Origin: Pseudomonadota bacterium
Lineage (GTDB): Bacteria > Pseudomonadota > Alphaproteobacteria > Rs-D84
Assembly: GCA_009781955.1 (NCBI GenBank)
Contig: WQUT01000016.1
Location: forward strand, 1 to 15,296
Direction: 5' to 3'
Length of the DNA stretch: 15,296 nt
The translations under genes and the position numbers were made by a program. Positions 1 through 5,892 of this stretch are shown here, one piece after another (positions within the stretch are counted from its first letter, which is position 1; each line of letters starts with the position of its first letter). The notes under the pieces are model-generated. The model was not told the DNA's origin. It saw nothing but the letters and a program-made list of their open reading frames with translations, and did no database searches.

Positions 1-85
1 TCGGTTATTTTCCCCATGCGGCGCGCGTTGGCGATCCGCAGCGCGCCTGTAAAATCATGGTTTTTCAAACTGGGAACATTCCATT

Positions 86-111
86 GTAGGGGCGCGTGGA
101 AACGCGCCCCA
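86..111. repeat. Palindromic TAGGGGC-type repeat, simple form
   Basis: A perfect 9-bp inverted repeat, GGGGCGCGT (89-97) and ACGCGCCCC (102-110), with a GGAA loop, preceded by TTGTA. The same unit in the opposite orientation recurs at 234-258 and at 13102-13125. It belongs to the palindrome family whose ends read TGTAGGGGC/GCCCCTACA. Confidence 0.85.
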
Positions 112-131
112 GGTCGCGGGCACACAACGAT

Positions 132-186
132 CGTAGGGGCGGATATTATCCGCCCGAACAAAGGGCGTATGCAATACGCCCCTACA
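132..186. repeat. Composite TAGGGGC palindrome containing the ATG of the surface-protein gene
   Basis: The outer ends GTAGGGG (133-139) and CCCCTAC (179-185) enclose two hairpins: GGGCGGATA/TATCCGCCC (137-155) and GGGCGTAT/ATACGCCC (163-181). The first plausible ATG of the following gene (169-171) lies inside the second hairpin, and AAAGGG (160-165) just before it could act as a ribosome binding site. The repeat may therefore have supplied or replaced the gene's translation start. Confidence 0.8.
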
Positions 187-1548
187 TTGCGCCGCGTATT
201 TTATGCGATTGTGCTTGCCGGGGCGATGTTATTGGGCGCGTTTCCACGCGCCCCTACAATCATCGGTTTCGCGAATGCCGGGTCGGCCTATGCTGGGCCG
301 GCGGCGAATGTGGATTTCGTGCACCAATACATTACCAAAAAATGGGGAATAACTGTTCCTATTAAAACGTCAAACATATACCAAGCCGTTAATGTCAAAT
401 ACACCCTTTGCGCCGTAGACCGCGCGAATGAAATCCTGAACGGCGCGCCGTCCGCGACAACGTATTGCAACCACCAGCTGGCGACGGATCAGATTATTGA
501 TACGATCAAGGTTATCGACGCAGTTGATAGATTGGTTAAGAAAGATCTATATCCTGGCACCGGCGGAGATGGCGAGCCGTTCAAAGTATATCTGACAGGA
601 ATGACGGCCGGCGCGCAGTTCAATTTCGCGATTAGTGCATCCGGAAACTTTACAATCGACTGGGGCGACGGAACTGCAGTGCAAAATATTACAAAAACAG
701 ATGTGACTTTTACGGCATATATCCACACCTATTCAGCGGCGGGTAATTATGTTGTAACGATCGGCGGCAAGGCGACGGAGTACAATAGCGCCACCAATAT
801 CGCCGCGGTATCTTTTTCAGGTGGAACGAATGCTGCAAAGATAACGAAGATATCGGGCGATTTGGGGTCGGTGTTTCCGATACTGAATGCAACCGCAACA
901 GGCAGTCCGCGATTTTATAATACTTTTAACAGTCTTACCGGATGGACGGGCACAATTCCGGAAAACCTTTTCGCCGGGCTGCATGGCGCGCCAGTGTCAT
1001 ACATGTTTTACGGCACGTTTTATGCCTGTTCCGGCCTAAAAGGACCAATACCCGGGAACCTGTTTGCCGGGATTACTGGCGCGCCGATGGAATATATGTT
1101 CGCCCTTACGTTCTATACTTGCTCTGTTCTGACTGGCCCGATTCCAGAAAATCTGTTTGCCGGGATTACTGGCGCGCCGGCCCAGTACATGTTTTATGCC
1201 ACGTTTGCGGTCTGCGCTAAACTGGATGGGGCGATTCCTGGCACTTTGTTCGCCGGTATCAAAGGCGCGCCAGAAACTTGGATGTTTGATCAAGTCTTTT
1301 GGGGGACCGCTGTGACCAGCATAGGCGATGGATTGTTTAACGGTATAACCGGTGCGGCAAAAGACAGAAGTTTTGGATATATGTTTTATAATTGCACCAA
1401 GCTGACCGGGCCGTCGGCAAAGTCCGACGGACAGTTCCTGTATCAAAAATGGCCCGTCACTGGCATCGGTGAAAACTGTTATTACAACGCAAAGGGACTA
1501 TCCGATTACACATCAATTCCCAAAGCATGGGGGGGCGGCGGACCGTAA
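169..1548 (+). CDS. Secreted surface protein with PKD-like domain and five ~31-residue MF/TF repeats
   Basis: Probably an exported or cell-surface protein of unknown ligand. Numbering from ATG 169 gives 459 residues. A hydrophobic signal peptide (LRRVFYAIVLAGAMLLG, about 7-23) is followed by an Ala-rich stretch with a likely signal peptidase site after AYA. A PKD-like beta-sandwich segment follows around residues 160-205, with the typical DWGDGT and HTYSAAGNYVVTI strings. Residues ~260-415 hold five units of the form G-x-IP-x-NLFAG-x-x-GAP-x-x-YMF-x-x-TF-x-x-C, resembling BspA-like/DUF285 leucine-rich surface repeats (family resemblance from memory). Start is uncertain: ATG 169 lies in a palindromic repeat, and TTG 187 in the same frame begins exactly at the signal peptide and may be the older start. 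The frame is open upstream to ATG 16, but that stretch translates repeats and lacks a ribosome binding site. Confidence 0.8.
   Translation: MQYAPTLRRVFYAIVLAGAMLLGAFPRAPTIIGFANAGSAYAGPAANVDFVHQYITKKWGITVPIKTSNIYQAVNVKYTLCAVDRANEILNGAPSATTYCNHQLATDQIIDTIKVIDAVDRLVKKDLYPGTGGDGEPFKVYLTGMTAGAQFNFAISASGNFTIDWGDGTAVQNITKTDVTFTAYIHTYSAAGNYVVTIGGKATEYNSATNIAAVSFSGGTNAAKITKISGDLGSVFPILNATATGSPRFYNTFNSLTGWTGTIPENLFAGLHGAPVSYMFYGTFYACSGLKGPIPGNLFAGITGAPMEYMFALTFYTCSVLTGPIPENLFAGITGAPAQYMFYATFAVCAKLDGAIPGTLFAGIKGAPETWMFDQVFWGTAVTSIGDGLFNGITGAAKDRSFGYMFYNCTKLTGPSAKSDGQFLYQKWPVTGIGENCYYNAKGLSDYTSIPKAWGGGGP
234..258. repeat. TAGGGGC palindrome inside the signal-peptide coding region
   Basis: GGGCGCGT (234-241) and ACGCGCCC (246-253), loop TTCC, followed by CTACA. 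It is the reverse complement of the repeat at 86-111. It is read in frame and encodes GAFPRAPT between the hydrophobic core and the cleavage region of the surface protein's signal peptide. Confidence 0.85.
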
Positions 1549-1552
1549 ATCT

Positions 1553-1577
1553 TAGGGGCAACTGATAATTACCCCTA
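1553..1577. repeat. Short TAGGGG palindrome between convergent genes
   Basis: TAGGGG (1553-1558) and CCCCTA (1572-1577) are inverted around an AT-rich centre. It fills the gap between the surface-protein stop (1546-1548) and pgsA, and its right end supplies the pgsA TAG stop (1575-1577, minus strand). A role as a bidirectional terminator is possible but there is no T-tract. Confidence 0.6.
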
Positions 1578-2162
1578 TTTTATCCTCTTGATCTTTTTCG
1601 CGAAATCTTTCGTATAGGCGATTGCGGACAGAATCGCCGCCGCCATCGCGATCCAGAGGCCATACAAAGACCACATCGGCAGATAGTATGCGGTGAACTT
1701 GGTCGCATAGCCCAGGCTTTGCAGATAAAACGAGAAGAATATCAGCGACAGGAACAGCATCTGCAAGAATGTCTTGGCCTTGGCCATAGAAAAGCGGGGG
1801 CTTGGGACCGGCATGTCGGCTTTGTGCGCGCCCAGGAACTCGCGGAGCCCCGAAACGTAAAGATCGCGGCAGATCATAACAATCGCCGGGACGATAATCA
1901 GCCATCCTTGCAGCGTTGACATTATAGCCAGCATGATAAGGGCGTTCGTTGCCAGGAATTTATCCGCTATCTGATCCAGAACCGCGCCAAGCTTGGAAGA
2001 GGCGTTGAATCTTTTCGCCAATAACCCGTCAAAAAAGTCGGTAAGGCTTGCTATAACGAAAACCCAAAATGTCCATGCGAAGTTGTTTTGTATCAGCAAC
2101 GGCACGATCGCGAATGCGGCGACAATGCGGAAAGCGGACAGAAAGTTTACAAAGAATTTCAT
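1575..2162 (-). CDS. pgsA: CDP-diacylglycerol--glycerol-3-phosphate 3-phosphatidyltransferase
   Basis: Integral inner-membrane enzyme that joins CDP-diacylglycerol to glycerol-3-phosphate, the committed step to phosphatidylglycerol and cardiolipin. The 195-residue length is normal. The CDP-alcohol phosphotransferase signature is present: D42, D45, G46, A49, R51, G59, D63 and D67 in the D-x2-D-G-x2-A...G-x3-D-x3-D pattern, with Lys at position 50, the usual Arg of the A-R motif, followed by R51. Several hydrophobic helices follow. The ATG at 2162 has an AAAGGA-like ribosome binding site. It lies 31 bp downstream of uvrC on the same strand, the uvrC-pgsA pairing also known in E. coli, so the two are probably co-transcribed. 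Confidence 0.95.
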   Translation of the reverse strand: MKFFVNFLSAFRIVAAFAIVPLLIQNNFAWTFWVFVIASLTDFFDGLLAKRFNASSKLGAVLDQIADKFLATNALIMLAIMSTLQGWLIIVPAIVMICRDLYVSGLREFLGAHKADMPVPSPRFSMAKAKTFLQMLFLSLIFFSFYLQSLGYATKFTAYYLPMWSLYGLWIAMAAAILSAIAYTKDFAKKIKRIK

Positions 2163-2193
2163 TTTTTATCCTTTTTTTATTTAGGTGCTTTAA

Positions 2194-4026
2194 TTATACA
2201 TTTTCCGGATGAAAATGTAAGTAGATTTTTTGGGCGGCGGATTTGGATATCCCCGCGACGCGCGATATGGCGTCGGCATCCGCGTCGGTAATCTGCCTGA
2301 CGCTGCCGAAATGGTGCAAAAGGGCCTTTTTCCGCGCGCCGCCGATGCCTTCTATTTCATCCAATGCGCTGGCGGTCGCCGCCGCGCCCCGCGTTTTCCT
2401 GTGAAATGCAATCGCGAATCGGTGGGACTCGTCGCGCACGCTTCGCAGCAACAGGAATAATTTTGAATCTTTCGGGACGGATGTATCGGTCGCGCCGTCC
2501 GGCCGGATAAAATGCTCGTCACCGTCGCGGACCTCGCCCTTGGTCACGCCGAGCACCGGGATGTCCAGGTTTAATTTCCCCAGGACTTTTTTCGCGATAT
2601 TCCACTGCGCCCGCCCGCCGTCCACGATGACGAGGGAGGATTGTAGGGGCAAATAATTGTTCCACCCACAAAAATCTGCGATTTTTGCGGGGCCCGGATT
2701 TGCCCCTACATTAGAATAGCGACGTTGCAAAAATTCCTCCATCATGCCGATGTCGTTGCCGGCGCGGGACAAGTCTTGCAATTTATAGTGCCGGTATTCC
2801 TTTTTTGCGAATCCGTCGCGGGTGAACACAATCATGCTGCCGACCGGATTTTTTCCGAATATGTGGGAATTATCAAATACGTCCGCGCGGTCTATTTTAA
2901 TGCCCAGCCATTTTTCTAGTTCGCCGACCGATTCGTTCCAGTTTATTTCCCGCGCGCCAAAGACGCGCGCGTTCGCGGCGACCTGGGCCAGCAGGTTTTT
3001 TATTTCCGGATCGGATTCGCGGGCCGAAAATCGGGAACCGAAAACCGATTGCAACAGTCCGCTCTTTATATTTGTTACTATTTTTGTCCGGCTTTCGGCC
3101 CTCGGCCCCCGGCTTTCTTCCGAACAGAACCATAATACGGTCTGCTCTATAATATCGGCGGGAGAGAGGCCGTCGGTTTGCCTGGGCCGTATAATCTGAT
3201 GCGAAATCCATCGCCCGCCGCGCATGCGCGCGATGGCGATGACCGGAGATTCGCCGAAATCGCCGGCGAAAAAGTCCGCGTCGCGGCCGGACATTTTCCC
3301 GCGCGACGATGTGCCGGAAAGGGCGCGTATCTGGTCGCGGATTTTTGCCGCGCCCTCGTAATCCTGTTTTTCGCTGGCCGATTGCATTTCCCGCGATAGT
3401 TCCCCGACAACCGGCGCGATGTCGCCGGAAAGGATGCGGCGCGCCATGCTTACCGCTTCGCTATATTGTAGGGGCAAATAATCATTTGCCCCTACATTGC
3501 TCATGCATGGCGCGCTGCATCGTCCTATCTGATGCAGCAAACATGGCCGCGTGCGGTTGTTCATGTAAGAATTGCCGCATGTGCGGATTTTGCAGACCTT
3601 TTGCACCAGCTTTATCGTTTCGTTCAGGCTTCCGACCGACGGATACGGGCCGAACACGTCCCGCTTTGGAATCGCGCGTCCGCGGAATTTGACCAGCCGC
3701 GGGAATTTGTCGGGCGAGAGCATCAGCATCGGATACATCTTGTCATCGGTCAAGAGGATATTGTATCTGGGCCGCTTGTTCTTTATAAAGTCCGATTCCA
3801 GCAAGAGGGCGTCGGTTTCGGTCGCGGTTGTTATGAATTCAACGCGCGCGACATGCGACCGCATCAGTTTTATGTGGTAAGAAAGCCGTTCGGTGTTGAT
3901 GTATTGGTGCAGACGGTTATAGAGATTTTTGGCCTTGCCAACGTATAAAAGGGCCCCGTCCGCGTCAAACATTTGATACACGCCGGGACTTTTGGGAATA
4001 TCTTCTATCATTTCAGAAAATTGCAT
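2194..4026 (-). CDS. uvrC: Excinuclease ABC subunit C carrying in-frame repeat inserts
   Basis: Nucleotide-excision-repair endonuclease that makes both cuts around a lesion bound by UvrB. From ATG 4026 (AAGG upstream) the protein has 610 residues and begins like the family (MQFSEMIEDIPKSPGVYQMF). Order: GIY-YIG nuclease (G15-V-Y, Y28-V-G, R38, E77), Cys cluster (C150, C162, C170, C174), UVR UvrB-binding motif (~211-236), RNase H-like nuclease (DVFDNSHIFG with D385 and H388; VDGG with D469), and tandem helix-hairpin-helix at the C terminus. Two palindromic repeats are translated in frame: residues 177-187 (NVGANDYLPLQ) and 439-462 (NVGAN...NYLPLQ). A phased heptamer array covers residues ~304-336. 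All catalytic residues remain, so the protein is probably active. The open frame continues upstream to 4377, but that part overlaps the divergent pilin gene and is not UvrC-like. Confidence 0.95.
   Translation of the reverse strand: MQFSEMIEDIPKSPGVYQMFDADGALLYVGKAKNLYNRLHQYINTERLSYHIKLMRSHVARVEFITTATETDALLLESDFIKNKRPRYNILLTDDKMYPMLMLSPDKFPRLVKFRGRAIPKRDVFGPYPSVGSLNETIKLVQKVCKIRTCGNSYMNNRTRPCLLHQIGRCSAPCMSNVGANDYLPLQYSEAVSMARRILSGDIAPVVGELSREMQSASEKQDYEGAAKIRDQIRALSGTSSRGKMSGRDADFFAGDFGESPVIAIARMRGGRWISHQIIRPRQTDGLSPADIIEQTVLWFCSEESRGPRAESRTKIVTNIKSGLLQSVFGSRFSARESDPEIKNLLAQVAANARVFGAREINWNESVGELEKWLGIKIDRADVFDNSHIFGKNPVGSMIVFTRDGFAKKEYRHYKLQDLSRAGNDIGMMEEFLQRRYSNVGANPGPAKIADFCGWNNYLPLQSSLVIVDGGRAQWNIAKKVLGKLNLDIPVLGVTKGEVRDGDEHFIRPDGATDTSVPKDSKLFLLLRSVRDESHRFAIAFHRKTRGAAATASALDEIEGIGGARKKALLHHFGSVRQITDADADAISRVAGISKSAAQKIYLHFHPENV
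2642..2710. repeat. Filled TAGGGGC palindrome inside uvrC
   Basis: The outer 13-bp arms TGTAGGGGCAAAT/ATTTGCCCCTACA are the same as in the repeat at 3467-3496. Between them sits a second palindromic module (2662-2697) starting CCACCC and ending GGGGCCCGG, with inverted AAAAATC/GATTTTT. It is translated in frame as UvrC residues ~440-462, between an RRY motif and the VDGG strand. Confidence 0.95.
3021..3117. repeat. Inverted phased-heptamer array inside uvrC
   Basis: Left arm 3021-3047 (units such as GAAAATC, GGGAACC, GAAAACC) and right arm 3087-3117 (units such as GGCTTTC, GGCCCTC, GGCCCCC on the plus strand) are arranged in 7-nt steps and partly complementary. Coded residues ~304-313 (ESRGPRAESR) look unlike UvrC, while the segment after it (IVTNI onward) may be native. 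Boundaries are therefore uncertain. Confidence 0.5.
3467..3496. repeat. Simple TAGGGGC palindrome inside uvrC
   Basis: A 30-bp hairpin: 13-bp arms TGTAGGGGCAAAT and ATTTGCCCCTACA with an AATC loop. It is translated in frame as UvrC residues 177-187, just after the Cys cluster. It uses the same reading frame (NVGAN...YLPLQ) as the copy at 2642-2710. Confidence 0.95.
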
Positions 4027-4044
4027 TTCGCGCCTTTTTATGAT

Positions 4045-4072
4045 ATTATAGGCAGAAAGAAATAAGTAGCAA
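4045..4072 (-). promoter_or_regulatory. Promoter of uvrC-pgsA
   Basis: On the minus strand, TTGCTA (4067-4072) and TATAAT (4045-4050) are separated by 16 nt. A start near 4038 gives a short leader that still includes the AAGG ribosome binding site before ATG 4026. Confidence 0.6.
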
Positions 4073-4080
4073 GCGGGAAG

Positions 4081-4086
4081 TATAAT
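4081..4086 (+). promoter_or_regulatory. Likely -10 element of the pilin-like gene
   Basis: TATAAT lies 26 nt before ATG 4112, in the divergent region shared with uvrC. No good -35 hexamer is visible 16-18 nt upstream. A ribosome binding site (AAAAAGGA, about 4098-4104) precedes the ATG. Confidence 0.4.
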
Positions 4087-4111
4087 AGTATGAAAGTAAA
4101 AAGGATTCAAA

Positions 4112-4639
4112 ATGAAAGTCACCAGCCACCAGCACGAACCACCAGCACGAACCACCAGCCACCGCTTTGCCGCTGAAAGCGGCCGCAGCATGATAGAAAT
4201 GCTGGGGGTGCTGGCCATCATGGGCGTGATTACGGTCGGCGCCATCGCCATGATTTCCGCCGCCATGAAGAGCCAGAAACGCACAACTGTCCAGGACGAA
4301 GTCGCGCAGATAGTGACCGGCGTTCGGGCGCTCTTGGGCGAATACGATGATTTTTCAAACATAGACAACGCGACCATATTCGCGGCGATCGGAATGTCGC
4401 CTAAAAATCCTTATGGCGGCAGATACGAATTGTCGGTCAATCCGGCGAATCCGCAGCAGTTCATATTGTCCATCGGCGGGCTTTCTTCTTCCGATTGCAC
4501 GTATTTCAAGGCCAAGGCCTGGACCGATTCCGTGGGATATACCATATCCGGCGGGAAACAGGGCGGCGCGGTGTCCGACCCCGAAAATTGCAATGCGGCC
4601 GGCGGCCAGAATAAGGTGAATATTATTTACGGAGGATAA
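4112..4639 (+). CDS. Type IV pilin/pseudopilin-like protein
   Basis: A 175-residue protein with a class III (prepilin) signal. A polar leader of 24 residues ends in ESG, followed by RSMIEM with Glu at +5 and the hydrophobic helix LGVLAIMGVITVGAIAMI. Prepilin peptidase would cut at G24|R25; Arg at +1 is unusual compared with Phe or Met in classical pilins. The globular part has a Cys pair (C153 within SSSDCTY-type context and a C-terminal Cys near NCNAAGG), a possible disulphide loop. No pilus assembly genes are in the window, so it could be a surface pilin, a minor pilin or a secretion pseudopilin. Much of the leader (HQHEPPARTTSH) is encoded by a 13-nt tandem repeat that recurs inverted at 8931-8964. 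Confidence 0.85.
   Translation: MKVTSHQHEPPARTTSHRFAAESGRSMIEMLGVLAIMGVITVGAIAMISAAMKSQKRTTVQDEVAQIVTGVRALLGEYDDFSNIDNATIFAAIGMSPKNPYGGRYELSVNPANPQQFILSIGGLSSSDCTYFKAKAWTDSVGYTISGGKQGGAVSDPENCNAAGGQNKVNIIYGG
4121..4165. repeat. 13-nt tandem repeat encoding part of the prepilin leader
   Basis: Units CCACCAGCACGAA and shorter CCACCAG steps, in the first codons of the pilin gene. A 27-nt part (4133-4159) is identical to the reverse complement of the repeat at 8931-8964. Confidence 0.85.
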
Positions 4640-4641
4640 AA

Positions 4642-4656
4642 GCACCCCGTGGGTGC
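4642..4656 (+). repeat. Hairpin after the pilin-like gene
   Basis: GCACCC/GGGTGC with loop CGT, directly after the TAA stop (4637-4639). There is no T-tract, so intrinsic termination is doubtful; it may protect the 3' end. Confidence 0.4.
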
Positions 4657-4657
4657 G

Positions 4658-4781
4658 AGTTACAAAGTGACAAAGTGACAGAATGACAGAGTTAAATTCA
4701 TCGGCTTGCGCCGGTAAGCCAATCATAGCATTCACGCAAAGCGCAGATTCTGAAACTCTGTAACTTTGTCACTCTGTCACT
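4658..4781. repeat. Inverted phased-octamer array upstream of rluC
   Basis: The left arm (4658-4693) has steps GTTACAAA, GTGACAAA, GTGACAGA, ATGACAGA. The right arm (4754-4781) has the complementary steps AACTCTGT, AACTTTGT, CACTCTGT, CACT. A ~60-nt loop separates them. The right arm ends 15 nt before the rluC ATG. This is most of the 157-bp gap between the pilin-like gene and rluC. Confidence 0.85.
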
Positions 4782-4796
4782 GCGGGCGAAGCGAGT

Positions 4797-5807
4797 ATGA
4801 TTCAACCAATAAAAATTTCCCCGACCGAGGATGGAGTCCGGCTGAATCGCTGGTTTTTGCGCCACTATCCCGGGATATCAACTGGCGAGTTTCACAAATT
4901 ATGCCGCACAGGCCAACTTAGGGTTAACGCCGGGCGCTGTCGCGGGAACGAAATTTTGCACGAAGGCGATATGGTGCGGATTCCGCCGTCCGCGGCGCAT
5001 TCCAAGGCGGGCGAAGCCCACGCGCGCGGCGGCGCGGCGGGGGAAAGCGGAAATCGGTTTTCGCTTTCGGATCTAGAATCCTTGCGAAAATGCATCATCC
5101 GCGACGACCCCGACATAGTCGCGTTTAACAAGCCGGCGGGACTGGCCACCCAGGGCGGGACGGGGATAAAAAAATCGTTGGACAAAATGGCCGCGGCGTT
5201 GTTTCCTTACGATACTATTTTTCTGGTCCACCGTCTGGACAGGGAAACGTCGGGAATCATAGTCTGCGCCAAGAATCAAAAAGCCGCGCAAGCCCTTGCC
5301 CAGGAATTCCAAGGCAAGACGGCCAGCAAAGAATACCTGGCGCTGCTGTCCGGCGTTCCGTCCGCAAAGTCCGGAATCATAGATAACTTTCTGGCCAAGG
5401 GCAGGGTGCTGTCCGAAGAAGAGGTGAAAGACGCCGAAAGTGACGCCGGCGCGCGCCCGCGGCGCGCGATCACGAAATACAATGTTTTGGGAGAATTGCC
5501 GGGGTTGCTGTCTTGGGTTCAGTTTATCCCCTTGACGGGACGCACGCACCAGCTGCGCCTGCATGCGTCGGTATCCCTCGGTTGTCCCATCGTGGGCGAC
5601 GAGCTTTACGGCCGCGCCGAAAGCCAGCGCGATGAAATGCGGGATTCCGGCCTGCGCAGCCTTATCGGCGGGCGGCATTTGTTTTTATTCGCGCGGCGGC
5701 TGTCGTTCCGGCATCCGGGCACGGGAAAAATCGTCACGCTGGTCGCCGAGATGCCGGATTTCATGCAATCGGTTGTCCGGTTTTTGGAACTGGAGATACC
5801 GAAATAG
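4797..5807 (+). CDS. rluC: 23S rRNA pseudouridine synthase, RluC type
   Basis: RluA-family enzyme converting uridines of 23S rRNA to pseudouridine. The 336 residues comprise an N-terminal S4 RNA-binding domain (~14-63: VRLNRWFLRHYPG, KLCRTGQLRVN, GDMVRIPP), a charged linker (~66-88), then the synthase domain starting IVAFNKPAGLATQGGTG. The catalytic Asp is D148 in HRLDRETSG; the RTHQLRLH and GCPIVGDELYG motifs follow. The S4 wording (RWF..HYPG, CRTGQLRV) fits alphaproteobacterial RluC better than RluD. The ATG is preceded only by a weak AAGCGAG and by the octamer array. It is the first of three same-strand genes (rluC, asmA-like, cdaA), each separated by an inverted array. Confidence 0.9.
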   Translation: MIQPIKISPTEDGVRLNRWFLRHYPGISTGEFHKLCRTGQLRVNAGRCRGNEILHEGDMVRIPPSAAHSKAGEAHARGGAAGESGNRFSLSDLESLRKCIIRDDPDIVAFNKPAGLATQGGTGIKKSLDKMAAALFPYDTIFLVHRLDRETSGIIVCAKNQKAAQALAQEFQGKTASKEYLALLSGVPSAKSGIIDNFLAKGRVLSEEEVKDAESDAGARPRRAITKYNVLGELPGLLSWVQFIPLTGRTHQLRLHASVSLGCPIVGDELYGRAESQRDEMRDSGLRSLIGGRHLFLFARRLSFRHPGTGKIVTLVAEMPDFMQSVVRFLELEIPK

Positions 5808-5889
5808 TCATTAGTCGTTGGTCGTTGGTAATTAGTAAAAAGAATTTATTCTAACTACCAACGACTAACGACCACCGACCAAAGACTAG
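5808..5889. repeat. Inverted phased-heptamer array upstream of the AsmA-family gene
   Basis: The left arm has steps TAGTCGT, TGGTCGT, TGGTAAT, TAGTAAA. The right arm (from 5853) has AACTACC, AACGACT, AACGACC, ACCGACC, AAAGACT. It fills the whole gap between the rluC stop and the next ATG (5893), leaving no normal ribosome binding site. The unit GGTCGTT is shared with the array at 7990-8114. Confidence 0.9.
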
Positions 5890-5892
5890 AAA

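Noticed and set aside
16..168. ATG 16 as the start of the surface protein
   Set aside because: The first 51 codons translate palindromic repeats, lack a ribosome binding site, and place the signal peptide too far inside.
4027..4377. N-terminal extension of uvrC
   Set aside because: The extension is antisense to the pilin-like gene and its promoter; UvrC homology and a ribosome binding site begin at ATG 4026.
5073..5678. 201-codon minus-strand open frame
   Set aside because: Antisense of rluC, whose catalytic motifs are on the plus strand; long shadow frames are common in this GC-rich coding sequence.
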